Below the pieces are notes generated by a model, which saw nothing but the letters and a program-made list of their open reading frames with translations, searched no databases and was not told where the DNA came from. A stretch of DNA of 8,159 nucleotides from Kiritimatiellia bacterium (lineage in GTDB: Bacteria; Verrucomicrobiota; Kiritimatiellia; SLAD01). The position numbers and the translations under genes were made by a program. Below, piece by piece: positions 1 to 6,670 of the stretch (positions within the stretch are counted from its first letter, which is position 1; each line of letters opens with the position of its first letter). The stretch is from assembly GCA_007128275.1 (NCBI GenBank), contig SKXR01000058.1, forward strand, positions 1 to 8,159. The letters are read 5' to 3'.

Positions 1-1241
1 GCCAACAGCATGAACGCGCGCGCGGTGAGATCCACGTATTCTTCCGGCGTATCTTCTTCCTTACAGTGCGACAGGCCGTTGGAAGAATAGGCAAACATCA
101 TGACGGTCGGCATGTGCGGCACCATCTCGGCGGCGTCATGCAACGGCCCGGACGGCAAGTGAGGCGCGTCGCCTGTGGCTTCCTTCACCGCTTCTCCGCA
201 CAGGCGAATGAGATCCGGATCAAACGGCCGCGGTTCAATCGTCCACAATTTGCTCCACACGACCTTCACATTATTGTCCTTCGCCGCCTTTTCGGACGCT
301 TCCCGCGCTTCCTTGTTCATTCTGGCCAGAACGTCCGCATCCAAGGCGCGCTGATCAATCGAAATCTCGCACACACCCGGCACGGCCGTGACAATGGAGG
401 GCTCCACCTTGACAATGCCGCAGGTGCAAACCACACCGGCATCGGGTTTCGAATGACGTTTGGCGATCTCCCGCACTTCCAGGGCGAATTGCGCCGCGGC
501 CAAAAACGCGTCGCGCCGCATCGCGATCGGCGTGGAGCCGGAATGCGCCGCCTGGCCGGTGAATTTCACCATGTGCCGCTCCACACCAAACGTGCCCAGC
601 ACCACTCCCGTCGGCTTGTTCATCGCCTCGAGCACCGGCCCTTGCTCAATATGCAATTCCAGATACGCCTTGGCATTGATTTCTTTAAGTTCCTTGTGCG
701 CGTCCAACATCCTGGCGGGATCGACACCGTTCTCCTTCAACGCTTCCCCCTGGGTGACTCCGTCACGATCCTTAAGGCCCAAGACCTCTTCCACATTCAG
801 GGATCCGCCTGCCGCGGAGGAGCCCAACAGGCTGCGACCGAACCGCGCACCCTCCTCGTCCGCCCAATCCACGAGCTTCAAGGTCACCGGTTTCCGGTCC
901 CGCTTCGCATAGCGACGCAAGGATTCGAGACTGACCATGGTACCGAGACAGCCGTCCAGCCAACCGCCGTTGGGCACGGAATCAAGGTGACCGGCCACAA
1001 TCACCGTTTTGTCGGAGTCGCCGGGGATGGTGACCCAAAAGTTGCCGGCGGAATCGGTCTCGACGGGAAGGCCGAGTTCCTTGGCCACCTTCTCCTTGAA
1101 CCATTCTCGCGCCTTGCGCCATACCGGCCCCCACGCCACACGCTGGGCGCCCTTGTCGTCGGACGTCAGTTCCGCCAACTCGCGCAAGTCGGCAATGACC
1201 TGTTTCCCGCTCGCTTCCAAAGGTGATGTATCCGCTGCCAT
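1..1241 (-). CDS. Zn-dependent M20-family amidohydrolase (allantoate amidohydrolase / N-carbamoyl-L-amino-acid hydrolase type), 3' end outside window
   Basis: My reading of the minus strand gives 413 codons with no stop, running off the left edge. The family hydrolyses carbamoyl or ureide C-N bonds (N-carbamoyl-amino acids, allantoate, beta-ureidopropionate) with two metal ions in the cytoplasm. Visible motifs are GHLDSVPNGGWLDG (residues 84-97; ligands H85 and D96), WADEEGARFG (126-135; acidic E129/E130), LELHIEQGP (194-202; H197), AAHSGSTP (231-238), RRDA (242-245), SGPLHDA (364-370) and SNGLSH (387-392; H392 region). Family length is about 410 residues, so little is missing. The start is ATG at 1239-1241, preceded by GGGAGGAAG at good distance. 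One oddity is TAVPG (285-289), where relatives usually have NVIPG; that Asn is generally a substrate-pocket residue. The exact substrate cannot be told. It is transcribed divergently from the nucleotidyltransferase. The family call is firm and the substrate is open. Confidence 0.9.
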   Translation of the reverse strand, partial: MAADTSPLEASGKQVIADLRELAELTSDDKGAQRVAWGPVWRKAREWFKEKVAKELGLPVETDSAGNFWVTIPGDSDKTVIVAGHLDSVPNGGWLDGCLGTMVSLESLRRYAKRDRKPVTLKLVDWADEEGARFGRSLLGSSAAGGSLNVEEVLGLKDRDGVTQGEALKENGVDPARMLDAHKELKEINAKAYLELHIEQGPVLEAMNKPTGVVLGTFGVERHMVKFTGQAAHSGSTPIAMRRDAFLAAAQFALEVREIAKRHSKPDAGVVCTCGIVKVEPSIVTAVPGVCEISIDQRALDADVLARMNKEAREASEKAAKDNNVKVVWSKLWTIEPRPFDPDLIRLCGEAVKEATGDAPHLPSGPLHDAAEMVPHMPTVMMFAYSSNGLSHCKEEDTPEEYVDLTARAFMLL

Positions 1242-1271
1242 AATCGCTTCCTCCCATGGTTTCCACACGAT

Positions 1272-1288
1272 GTAACGTGCCACTTTAC
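1272..1288. promoter_or_regulatory. Operator-like 17-bp near-palindrome
   Basis: The sequence GTAACGTGCCACTTTAC is symmetric about C1280: GTAA pairs with TTAC and GTG with CAC, and only one of the eight base pairs (C1276/T1284) fails. It lies 31 bp upstream of the hydrolase ATG, so it would sit in that gene's leader or near its promoter. Length and symmetry suit a dimeric helix-turn-helix repressor, but no regulator gene is present in the window to match it with. This is inferred from symmetry alone. Confidence 0.35.
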
Positions 1289-1332
1289 TGGCCGGCTTTG
1301 GTCATGGAAACACAATTTTTTAGAGGTATTCA

Positions 1333-1360
1333 TTGACGCAAGGCCCTCCGGCCACATAAG
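1333..1360 (+). promoter_or_regulatory. Candidate sigma70-type promoter for the nucleotidyltransferase-kinase operon
   Basis: TTGACG at 1333-1338 matches the -35 consensus at five of six bases. After a 16-bp spacer, CATAAG at 1355-1360 matches the -10 consensus at four of six. Transcription would begin near 1367 and give a leader of roughly 45 nt before the ATG at 1413. The spacer contains an inverted repeat GGCC-CTCC-GGCC (1342-1353). The -10 is weak, and the organism's promoter consensus is unknown. Confidence 0.35.
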
Positions 1361-1412
1361 AAAAGAACGCACATTCCGTTTTTCGCATCACATAAGTGGG
1401 GATGAGACCAAC

Positions 1413-2321
1413 ATGCATTTAACCTTGTCGGTTTTGGCCGCAGGCATGGGCAGCCGGTACGGTGGCCTGAAACAGATCGATCCCGTGGGGCCCCGCGGAG
1501 AAACCATTCTGGACTATTCCGTGTACGACGCGTTGCGCGCCGGCTTTGAACGGGTGGTGTTTGTCATTCGACGCGACATCGAAAAGGATTTTCGGAACAT
1601 CGTCGGGAGCCGCTTCGAACATCGCATCGACGTGGACTACGTCTTCCAAGAACTGAACAACGTGCCGGACGGATTCTCCGCACCGGACTCCCGCAAGAAA
1701 CCGTGGGGCACGGCCCACGCTGTCCTGGCGGGAAAGGAAACGATCGATGCGCCCTTCGCGGTGATCAATGCGGACGATTTTTATGGGGTTGAATCCTATC
1801 GGATCCTCGCCAACTTCCTGCGGGACGCCCTTGACGACGGCAAGGCCCATTACGCCATGGTCGGATTCAAATTGCGCAACACCCTTTCCGAACACGGACA
1901 CGTGTCGCGCGGCATCTGTGAATGCGACGAGCGGCTCTTCCTACGCGGCCTCACCGAACGCACACACATCGAAAAACGCGGCGACGGGGCGGTTTTCACC
2001 GACGCATCAGGCAATGAGCACCCCCTGTCCGGCGACGAATGGGTTTCGATGAATATGTGGGGGTTTACCCCCTCGATCTTTCACCATCTCGAGGCGCAGT
2101 TCGCGGAGTTCCTTTCCCATCGGGGCGGCGACGATACATCCGAATTCTATATCACGTCCGTCATTGACCAACTCATGGCGAGCGGGCATGCGGATGTACG
2201 GATTTTGCCCAGCCACGGCAGCTGGTTCGGCATCACGTACCGTGAAGACAAGTCCTTCGTCGAAGCCGGCATACGCGACCTCATTCAGAGCGGCACGTAT
2301 CCCGAACACCTGTGGTCGTGA
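1413..2321 (+). CDS. Nucleotidyltransferase (sugar-1-phosphate NTP-transferase family)
   Basis: This 302-residue cytoplasmic enzyme of the GT-A-like NTP_transferase fold should transfer a nucleotidyl group from an NTP to a sugar 1-phosphate, releasing pyrophosphate. The N-terminal signature LAAGMGSRYGGLKQ (8-21) is the nucleotide-binding loop, with R15 and K20. PWGTAHAV (97-104) is the base/ribose contact region, NADDFYG (119-125) carries the metal-binding aspartates, VSMNMWGF (211-218) follows, and WFGITYRED (271-279) is typical of this subfamily near the C-terminus. The start is ATG at 1413 with a G-rich GTGGGGATGAG upstream. It overlaps the following kinase gene by four bases (GTGA), so the two are probably translationally coupled. 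The kinase neighbour suggests that its substrate is the hexose 1-phosphate made by that kinase. Sugar and nucleotide specificity cannot be read from the sequence. Confidence 0.88.
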   Translation: MHLTLSVLAAGMGSRYGGLKQIDPVGPRGETILDYSVYDALRAGFERVVFVIRRDIEKDFRNIVGSRFEHRIDVDYVFQELNNVPDGFSAPDSRKKPWGTAHAVLAGKETIDAPFAVINADDFYGVESYRILANFLRDALDDGKAHYAMVGFKLRNTLSEHGHVSRGICECDERLFLRGLTERTHIEKRGDGAVFTDASGNEHPLSGDEWVSMNMWGFTPSIFHHLEAQFAEFLSHRGGDDTSEFYITSVIDQLMASGHADVRILPSHGSWFGITYREDKSFVEAGIRDLIQSGTYPEHLWS

Positions 2322-3442
2322 ACCCCGATCCACATCCTGCGGACATTCCCGGCGACCGGTTCGCCATCGACGGAGCGCTCATCGAAGCGACCGCGACCGG
2401 CAGCGGACATATCCACGACACCTTCACGGCCTCCTACCGCGCGCCCGACGGCACCGTGCGCCGTTACATACACCAACGCCTGAACCAAATCGTCTTTCCC
2501 GACCTGCCCGCGCTGATGGAAAACATTTGCCGTGTGACGAATCATATACGCGCCAAACTGGAAAAGGCCAAAGCACACGACATCGCACGGCGAGTCCTGA
2601 CCGTGATCCCCACCCGCGACGAACGACTCTTCCTGCGCGATGAGAGCGGATCCTGTTGGCGCACCTACCGGCTCATCGAACACGCCCACACCCACGATCG
2701 GGTCACCGCACCAAGGCAAGCGCGCGAAGCCGCGCGCGTACTCGGACAATTCCAATGCCTACTGGCCGATTTGCCGGCCCCGCGCCTGAAGGAAACCATC
2801 CCGGACTTTCACAACACGCCCGCGCGTTATGAGGCGTTGAGGGAAGCCATTGAACAAGATCGGCATCGTCGCGTCGATGACGCGGCAAAGGAGATCGCAT
2901 GTATCGTTGAGCGAAGCGCGTTCATGGGGATCCTCCTCGAACAACAGCGCGCGGGCGAAATGCCCGAACGAATCACGCACAACGACACCAAGATCAGCAA
3001 TGTGCTGTTCGACCGAGCCACGGGCGAAGCCCTTTGCTTGATTGATCTCGACACCGTGATGCCGGGTCTGGCGCTCTACGATTTCGGCGATCTCGTGCGC
3101 ACCGCCGCCTCTTCCGCCGCGGAAGATGAACAGGATTTATCCAAGGTACGGGTGCGCATGGACCTGTTTGACGCCTTGACGGAGGGGTATCTGTCCGCGG
3201 CGCACGCGTTTCTGAACAGGACGGAAATCGCGCACCTGGCCATCGCCGGAAAACTCATTGCGCTTGAGACCGGCATCCGTTTCTTAACCGATCACCTGAA
3301 CGGGGACCGGTACTTCAAGGTCGCCCGCCTCAACCACAATCTTGACCGCGCGCGCAACCAGCTCAAGCTGGTCGAAAGCATGGACGCGCAGAAAGAGGAG
3401 ATGGAGAGACGCGTCAGAACGGCAGCGGATCGGTACTGTTGA
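2318..3442 (+). CDS. NahK-like sugar 1-kinase (N-acetylhexosamine 1-kinase / APH-fold phosphotransferase)
   Basis: The product has 374 residues and the aminoglycoside-phosphotransferase fold. In numbering from GTG 2318, TGSGHIHDTF (27-36) is the nucleotide loop, THNDTKISNVLFD (220-232) is the catalytic loop with base D223 and N228, and IDLDTVMPG (242-250) is the metal site. The segment YDFGDLVRTAA, the AAEDEQDLSKVR segment and ETGIRFLTDHLNGDRYF near the C-terminus follow the pattern of bifidobacterial NahK, which phosphorylates GlcNAc/GalNAc at C1. I remember that resemblance and have not computed it. The start is taken as GTG at 2318 because it shares GTGA with the preceding stop. GTG at 2312 is the alternative, and neither has a clear ribosome site, which suits coupling. 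With the nucleotidyltransferase it forms a sugar-activation pair. Its 3' end overlaps the convergent hydrolase gene by 29 bp. The substrate could be another hexose. Confidence 0.8.
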   Translation: MNPDPHPADIPGDRFAIDGALIEATATGSGHIHDTFTASYRAPDGTVRRYIHQRLNQIVFPDLPALMENICRVTNHIRAKLEKAKAHDIARRVLTVIPTRDERLFLRDESGSCWRTYRLIEHAHTHDRVTAPRQAREAARVLGQFQCLLADLPAPRLKETIPDFHNTPARYEALREAIEQDRHRRVDDAAKEIACIVERSAFMGILLEQQRAGEMPERITHNDTKISNVLFDRATGEALCLIDLDTVMPGLALYDFGDLVRTAASSAAEDEQDLSKVRVRMDLFDALTEGYLSAAHAFLNRTEIAHLAIAGKLIALETGIRFLTDHLNGDRYFKVARLNHNLDRARNQLKLVESMDAQKEEMERRVRTAADRYC

Positions 3443-4343
3443 TGAAGTGCACGCCCCGCTGCTCGTACTCCTTGAAGGCCTCCACCGCGATGGCATGGAA
3501 ATCGATGTCCGGATGCGGCACGGGCGACATGCAATCCCGCAGGATATACAGCCGTTCACGCATTTCCGGGTGGCGTTCGAATTCCTTTACGAGGTCGGTG
3601 ACGGTTTCAAGCACGCAATGACTCTCTGCTTCGCCGGCCAGCAAGACATAATCCTTGGAATACAGCATCTCCAGAAAGTCCACGCTGCGCCCGCCGTGCG
3701 GATCGTCCGGCACGGGGATCTCGGGTTGGACCACGGAATAATGTTCCGTGCGAGGCACGCTGCCCTTGGACCACCAACGCGGCTGGGTGCGGCGCGCCAC
3801 CGAATGCCAGAACACAGCCGACCATAATTCAGGATCCAGCGCATGCCCCACTCCGCCCATGGGCACGTGATACGGCCAGATCAAGAGTTGCTTCTTTGAC
3901 TGCTCTTCCAAACGCCGCACGTATTCCTTTGACCACGCCGGCTCAAACAAAGGCCGCCAACGTCCGTGGTCCACGTCTTCCCGCGTGATAATCGTGAAGG
4001 GTTCGGGGTGCGCGCCGTCCGCGTCCGTCCACCACGCCGGATGAAAGATCTGGAACGGCACATGCGAGTCCAGTGAACAGGTAATGTCCGTAATGCGCCC
4101 GGCATGGCGATGAATGAACTCGATCAAGCGCCGGATATCGTCTTTGGCGCCCGGCACGTACAAGGAACCCTGCTCATGACAGAAATCCACCTGCATATCA
4201 ATGATCAACAGGTGCACTTTATCCCGGTCCTCCGAAGCCGGCTTTAATCCAGCCGCAGCCGCCTCTTCCGCGATACCGGCCACGTCGGGATAGAAAAGGG
4301 TCCCGATACGTTCAGCCGCATAGTATTTCGGCACATCCGCCAT
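3414..4343 (-). CDS. Isochorismatase-fold cysteine hydrolase (nicotinamidase-related)
   Basis: The fold is clear from LLIIDMQVDF (45-54) with the catalytic Asp D49, SKGS with candidate Lys K193, and LAGEAESHCVLETV with nucleophile C243, giving the Asp-Lys-Cys triad. D92 and H94 (SLDSH) and H159 (WPYH) fit the nicotinamidase metal site. The family cleaves amide or vinyl-ether bonds (nicotinamide, carbamoylsarcosine, isochorismate) in the cytosol. At 309 residues it is well above the usual 180-220, with a roughly 40-residue N-terminal extension and a long stretch between the metal Asp/His and the WPYH motif. WPYHVPMGG also departs from the nicotinamidase WPxHCVQG pattern, so a nicotinamidase call is not safe. 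The start is ATG at 4341-4343, because AAGGAG (4353-4358) sits 9 nt before it; the GTG at 4350-4352 touches that site and cannot be used. It lies 32 bp after the ydcF-like gene. Confidence 0.8.
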   Translation of the reverse strand: MADVPKYYAAERIGTLFYPDVAGIAEEAAAAGLKPASEDRDKVHLLIIDMQVDFCHEQGSLYVPGAKDDIRRLIEFIHRHAGRITDITCSLDSHVPFQIFHPAWWTDADGAHPEPFTIITREDVDHGRWRPLFEPAWSKEYVRRLEEQSKKQLLIWPYHVPMGGVGHALDPELWSAVFWHSVARRTQPRWWSKGSVPRTEHYSVVQPEIPVPDDPHGGRSVDFLEMLYSKDYVLLAGEAESHCVLETVTDLVKEFERHPEMRERLYILRDCMSPVPHPDIDFHAIAVEAFKEYEQRGVHFINSTDPLPF

Positions 4344-4352
4344 GACGTTCAC

Positions 4353-4360
4353 TCCTTTCC
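4353..4360 (-). promoter_or_regulatory. Ribosome binding site deciding the cysteine hydrolase start
   Basis: On the minus strand the sequence reads GGAAAGGA(G) and ends 9 nt before the ATG at 4341-4343. It directly abuts an in-frame GTG at 4350-4352, which leaves that codon with no spacer. The start is therefore moved three codons inward from the longest reading. Confidence 0.75.
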
Positions 4361-4375
4361 GTCATTTCGGGTCAC

Positions 4376-5113
4376 TTACACCCAGCCTTTAAATGTATAG
4401 TAACACAACGCCGTGAACTCTCTAGCGAAACGGGTCAAATACCCCACATGATTCCAAAAATGATAGCGTAGCGTGAGACTGCCCTCCAAGGTGGGCAACA
4501 AGAGCTTGCTGTCCACATCCTCCGCACTGATCGACATATCGCCCTCAGCGGACGTATCGTGAGCGCCATACGCTCCCACATGGGGAAACCCCGCACGACG
4601 AAACGTGAGCACCGCCCTGCGCATGTGGTCCGGCGAGGTGACGAGCATCAACACCGCATCCTCATCAAGCAGCTTGCGGCTCTCCACCGCCTGTGCGCGC
4701 GTGCTCGAACCGCGCGGCTCAAAATGAATACGGTCTTCATGCACGCCCCGCATTACCAATTCGTCGCTCATACGCCGGAGCGCACTATCGGTATTTAGAT
4801 CGTGGGCGGGCAACGCCACCAATATGCGTGCGTCGGGAAACCGGTGCGCCGCTTGGGCGCCGTGATACGTGCGGATCAAGCCCGACTCGCTTGGGATGCC
4901 GCCGCCTCCCAAGACCACAATCCATTCCGGGACCACTTCCAGGTGCGCCTCGGGCATGGACAACCAATGATATAGGCGCCACGGATACGGGGACCAGCAG
5001 AGGGCAAAGAGCAGGATGAGCGCCACCCCGCCGACCAGCAGGATCCGCCGGACCACCACCTTAACGGACAAAGGTATGTTCATGATCGCCATCCGACACG
5101 CTATACCCGACAC
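4376..5113 (-). CDS. YdcF/ElyC-like DUF218 membrane-anchored protein
   Basis: The 245-residue protein has one N-terminal membrane segment (about residues 22-41, LLVGGVALILLFALCW core) after a basic stretch, followed by a DUF218 domain. Domain landmarks are WIVVLGGGGIPSESGLIR (64-81), the GSSTRAQAVES segment (135-145, the usual xNTxENA-like position) and LVTSPDHMRRAVLTFRRAGF (157-176). Relatives include E. coli YdcF, SanA and ElyC. The family is linked to envelope integrity and polysaccharide-lipid-carrier metabolism, but its biochemical reaction is not settled. The start is uncertain. GTG at 5111-5113 has a weak GGTG-type site upstream, while in-frame ATGs at 5090-5092 and 5081-5083 would still keep the membrane helix. 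The gene follows the protease by 16 bp and precedes the hydrolase by 32 bp, so it is probably cotranscribed with both. Confidence 0.8.
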   Translation of the reverse strand: MSGIACRMAIMNIPLSVKVVVRRILLVGGVALILLFALCWSPYPWRLYHWLSMPEAHLEVVPEWIVVLGGGGIPSESGLIRTYHGAQAAHRFPDARILVALPAHDLNTDSALRRMSDELVMRGVHEDRIHFEPRGSSTRAQAVESRKLLDEDAVLMLVTSPDHMRRAVLTFRRAGFPHVGAYGAHDTSAEGDMSISAEDVDSKLLLPTLEGSLTLRYHFWNHVGYLTRFAREFTALCYYTFKGWV

Positions 5114-5129
5114 CCGCCATGCACCCCGC

Positions 5130-6608
5130 TCACAACAGATCGCCCGACCGGTCTTCCGGAATCCGGTAGATCGCCAAGATGCTTTCCTGCTCCTTCTTCA
5201 CCTTTTGCCGGTCCAGGATTATGCGCCGACCGACCGGATTACGAAATTCAACGAACTCGTTCCCTTCCCCGGCTTCCACCAATTCGATCAAGTGCCCGAG
5301 GTTACGGACCTTTACGCCGTCCACCGTTTCAATGAACCAGTTGCTTTCGCCATGAAACCCCTGATTCACATCCGCCGCGAGGACGCGCAAGCCGATGACA
5401 TGCTCGTCTTGTTCTTCCGTCACAATGTTGTTCTGCAGTTGCACCACAAATTCTTTCGGAGCCGCGTTCGCCCAATTCGGCCCCCACATCCGCATGAGAT
5501 TCTTCGTCAATGGCACAAACACCACGCCGCCGTAAATATAGTAGGTGGGCAGAATGTCGTATTGCTCCATCGGGATCAGCCAATCGCGCTCCATCGGATG
5601 ATTCAGCGGGATTTCCAAAGACATCGACTCCCCGTCGCGCAGCACGTCCATTTTCAACGTTTCGCCGACCTGATTCTCCTGCACATAATACGAGAAGCTC
5701 GTGCGTTCCCTCGCCCGGAATTCCACCGTGCCGTCGTCGGCTATCAAATGCCCCTGGATGCTCAAGAGCACATCTTCCGGCTGCAGAATCCCGTCCACGG
5801 ACGATCCGTGCGCAAGGGCCGCCACCAACACGCCGGTCTGTTCCTCTTCCATACCGTAATGCCGACGCATATCCGGATTCTCCAGTACCTGCGGCACAAT
5901 GCCCAAACTGGGAATCCCGTCGAGTCGACCGTTCCGTATATCGGCGAAGAAGTGCTGAATGACCGGCACGGGCACGATATAGCCGATGCTGTCGGCGTGC
6001 GGCACGCCCTGCATGGCCACCCCCACAATGCGACCATCCACAATAGCCGGTCCGCCGCTGTTGCCCGGATTGATCGCCGCGTCGATCTGCACGGCCAGTA
6101 ACGGGACCGAACTATGCACATACTGCTGATGTTCGATCCGCGAAATCACGCCCTTTGTGATGCTCAACGTATCCCCGCCCACCGGGAACCCGTACACGTT
6201 CACCTCGTCCTGCGGAAACGGCAACTCGCCGAACGACAAAGGTTCCACGTCATCGAAAAAGGTCGGATCATCTACCGTCAACAACGCCAGGTCCGCCTGA
6301 TGCGAAACAAACAGCACCCGCGCCTGATAACGCCGCGACTCGCCGAACCGGCGCACCTGGATGAAGGTCTGATCCCGCACCACGTGTCCGTTCGTCAGAA
6401 TGCGACGGCCCTCAATGATGCAACCGGATCCGGTGGACGATTGTGTGCCGCGCATATTCCACGGATTGTAGTAATCCGGCAGATTATGCACCGTGTACAC
6501 CTTCACAATCGCCTCGCGCACATCCTGCGCGCGGTCATCCGCGTGGACCGCCAGCCCCACGCAGAACACCACCATACCCAACCAGCCCGTCATCCATTGT
6601 TTCATCAT
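5130..6608 (-). CDS. Secreted trypsin-like serine protease, Deg9/Deg10-like, with PDZ domain(s)
   Basis: The product has 492 residues. Residues 1-23 form a signal peptide (basic start, hydrophobic core, probable cleavage after AVHA), so it should act in the periplasm. The S1C protease domain (about 30-225) holds the triad H75 (TNGHVV), D106 (ADLALL) and S184 (GNSGGP). A first PDZ-like domain spans about 235-335, and a second PDZ-like/C-terminal region spans about 350-492. The arrangement and wording of YGFPVGGDTLSITKGVISR (139-157), IDAAINPGNSGGP and the end of the protein (LDRQ then YRIPEDRSGDLL) recall plant Deg9/Deg10 more than E. coli DegP, which lacks this extended C-terminus. That is from memory. 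The start is ATG 6606-6608, directly followed by a second ATG; GGGAG lies 5 nt before the first and 8 nt before the second, so either may serve. It probably handles damaged or regulated envelope proteins. Confidence 0.9.
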   Translation of the reverse strand: MMKQWMTGWLGMVVFCVGLAVHADDRAQDVREAIVKVYTVHNLPDYYNPWNMRGTQSSTGSGCIIEGRRILTNGHVVRDQTFIQVRRFGESRRYQARVLFVSHQADLALLTVDDPTFFDDVEPLSFGELPFPQDEVNVYGFPVGGDTLSITKGVISRIEHQQYVHSSVPLLAVQIDAAINPGNSGGPAIVDGRIVGVAMQGVPHADSIGYIVPVPVIQHFFADIRNGRLDGIPSLGIVPQVLENPDMRRHYGMEEEQTGVLVAALAHGSSVDGILQPEDVLLSIQGHLIADDGTVEFRARERTSFSYYVQENQVGETLKMDVLRDGESMSLEIPLNHPMERDWLIPMEQYDILPTYYIYGGVVFVPLTKNLMRMWGPNWANAAPKEFVVQLQNNIVTEEQDEHVIGLRVLAADVNQGFHGESNWFIETVDGVKVRNLGHLIELVEAGEGNEFVEFRNPVGRRIILDRQKVKKEQESILAIYRIPEDRSGDLL

Positions 6609-6670
6609 CGAATCTCCCGTGGTTATTCCGCACTATAGCCTTGGACGACCGGCATAGCCAGAAGGTTCAA

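Larger units (their letters stand above)
1242..1412. other. Divergent intergenic region
   Basis: This 171-bp gap separates the start codons of two divergent genes and is the longest non-coding stretch in the window. It is visibly more A/T-rich than the flanking genes, with runs such as T6 at 1316-1321. It contains the Shine-Dalgarno sequences of both genes, a sigma70-like promoter candidate facing right, a 17-bp near-palindrome at 1272-1288, and a 7-bp inverted repeat (1259-1265 with 1305-1311). No convincing open reading frame or RNA gene is seen here. Confidence 0.8.

Noticed and set aside
66..1226. Long plus-strand open frame of 386 codons opposite the M20 hydrolase
   Set aside because: The minus strand encodes a protein with full M20 family motifs. 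The plus-strand translation is His/Arg/Gly-rich with no recognisable domain and no good ribosome site, which is typical of an antisense shadow in G+C-rich DNA.
2720..2737. CGCGCG-AAGC-CGCGCG inverted repeat as a regulatory hairpin
   Set aside because: It lies within the kinase coding region, encodes an ordinary Ala/Arg-rich helix (QAREAARVLG), and is explained by G+C-rich codon choice.
3414..4343. Nicotinamidase PncA
   Set aside because: The triad and metal residues fit the superfamily, but the extra length and the changed WPYHVPMGG pocket motif argue against a specific PncA name.
4341..4352. GTG at 4350-4352 as the start of the cysteine hydrolase
   Set aside because: The strong AAGGAG site abuts this codon directly, while the ATG nine bases from the site has normal spacing.
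5016..6101. Plus-strand open frame of 361 codons opposite the protease and ydcF-like gene
   Set aside because: It is antisense to two well-supported genes, crosses their boundary and has low-complexity His/Arg composition without any domain.
6609..6670. Terminator or promoter between cysA and the protease gene
   Set aside because: Only a three-base-pair GGC-TAT-GCC stem and poorly spaced TTGAAC/CTATAG boxes (26 bp apart) are present, not enough to call either.
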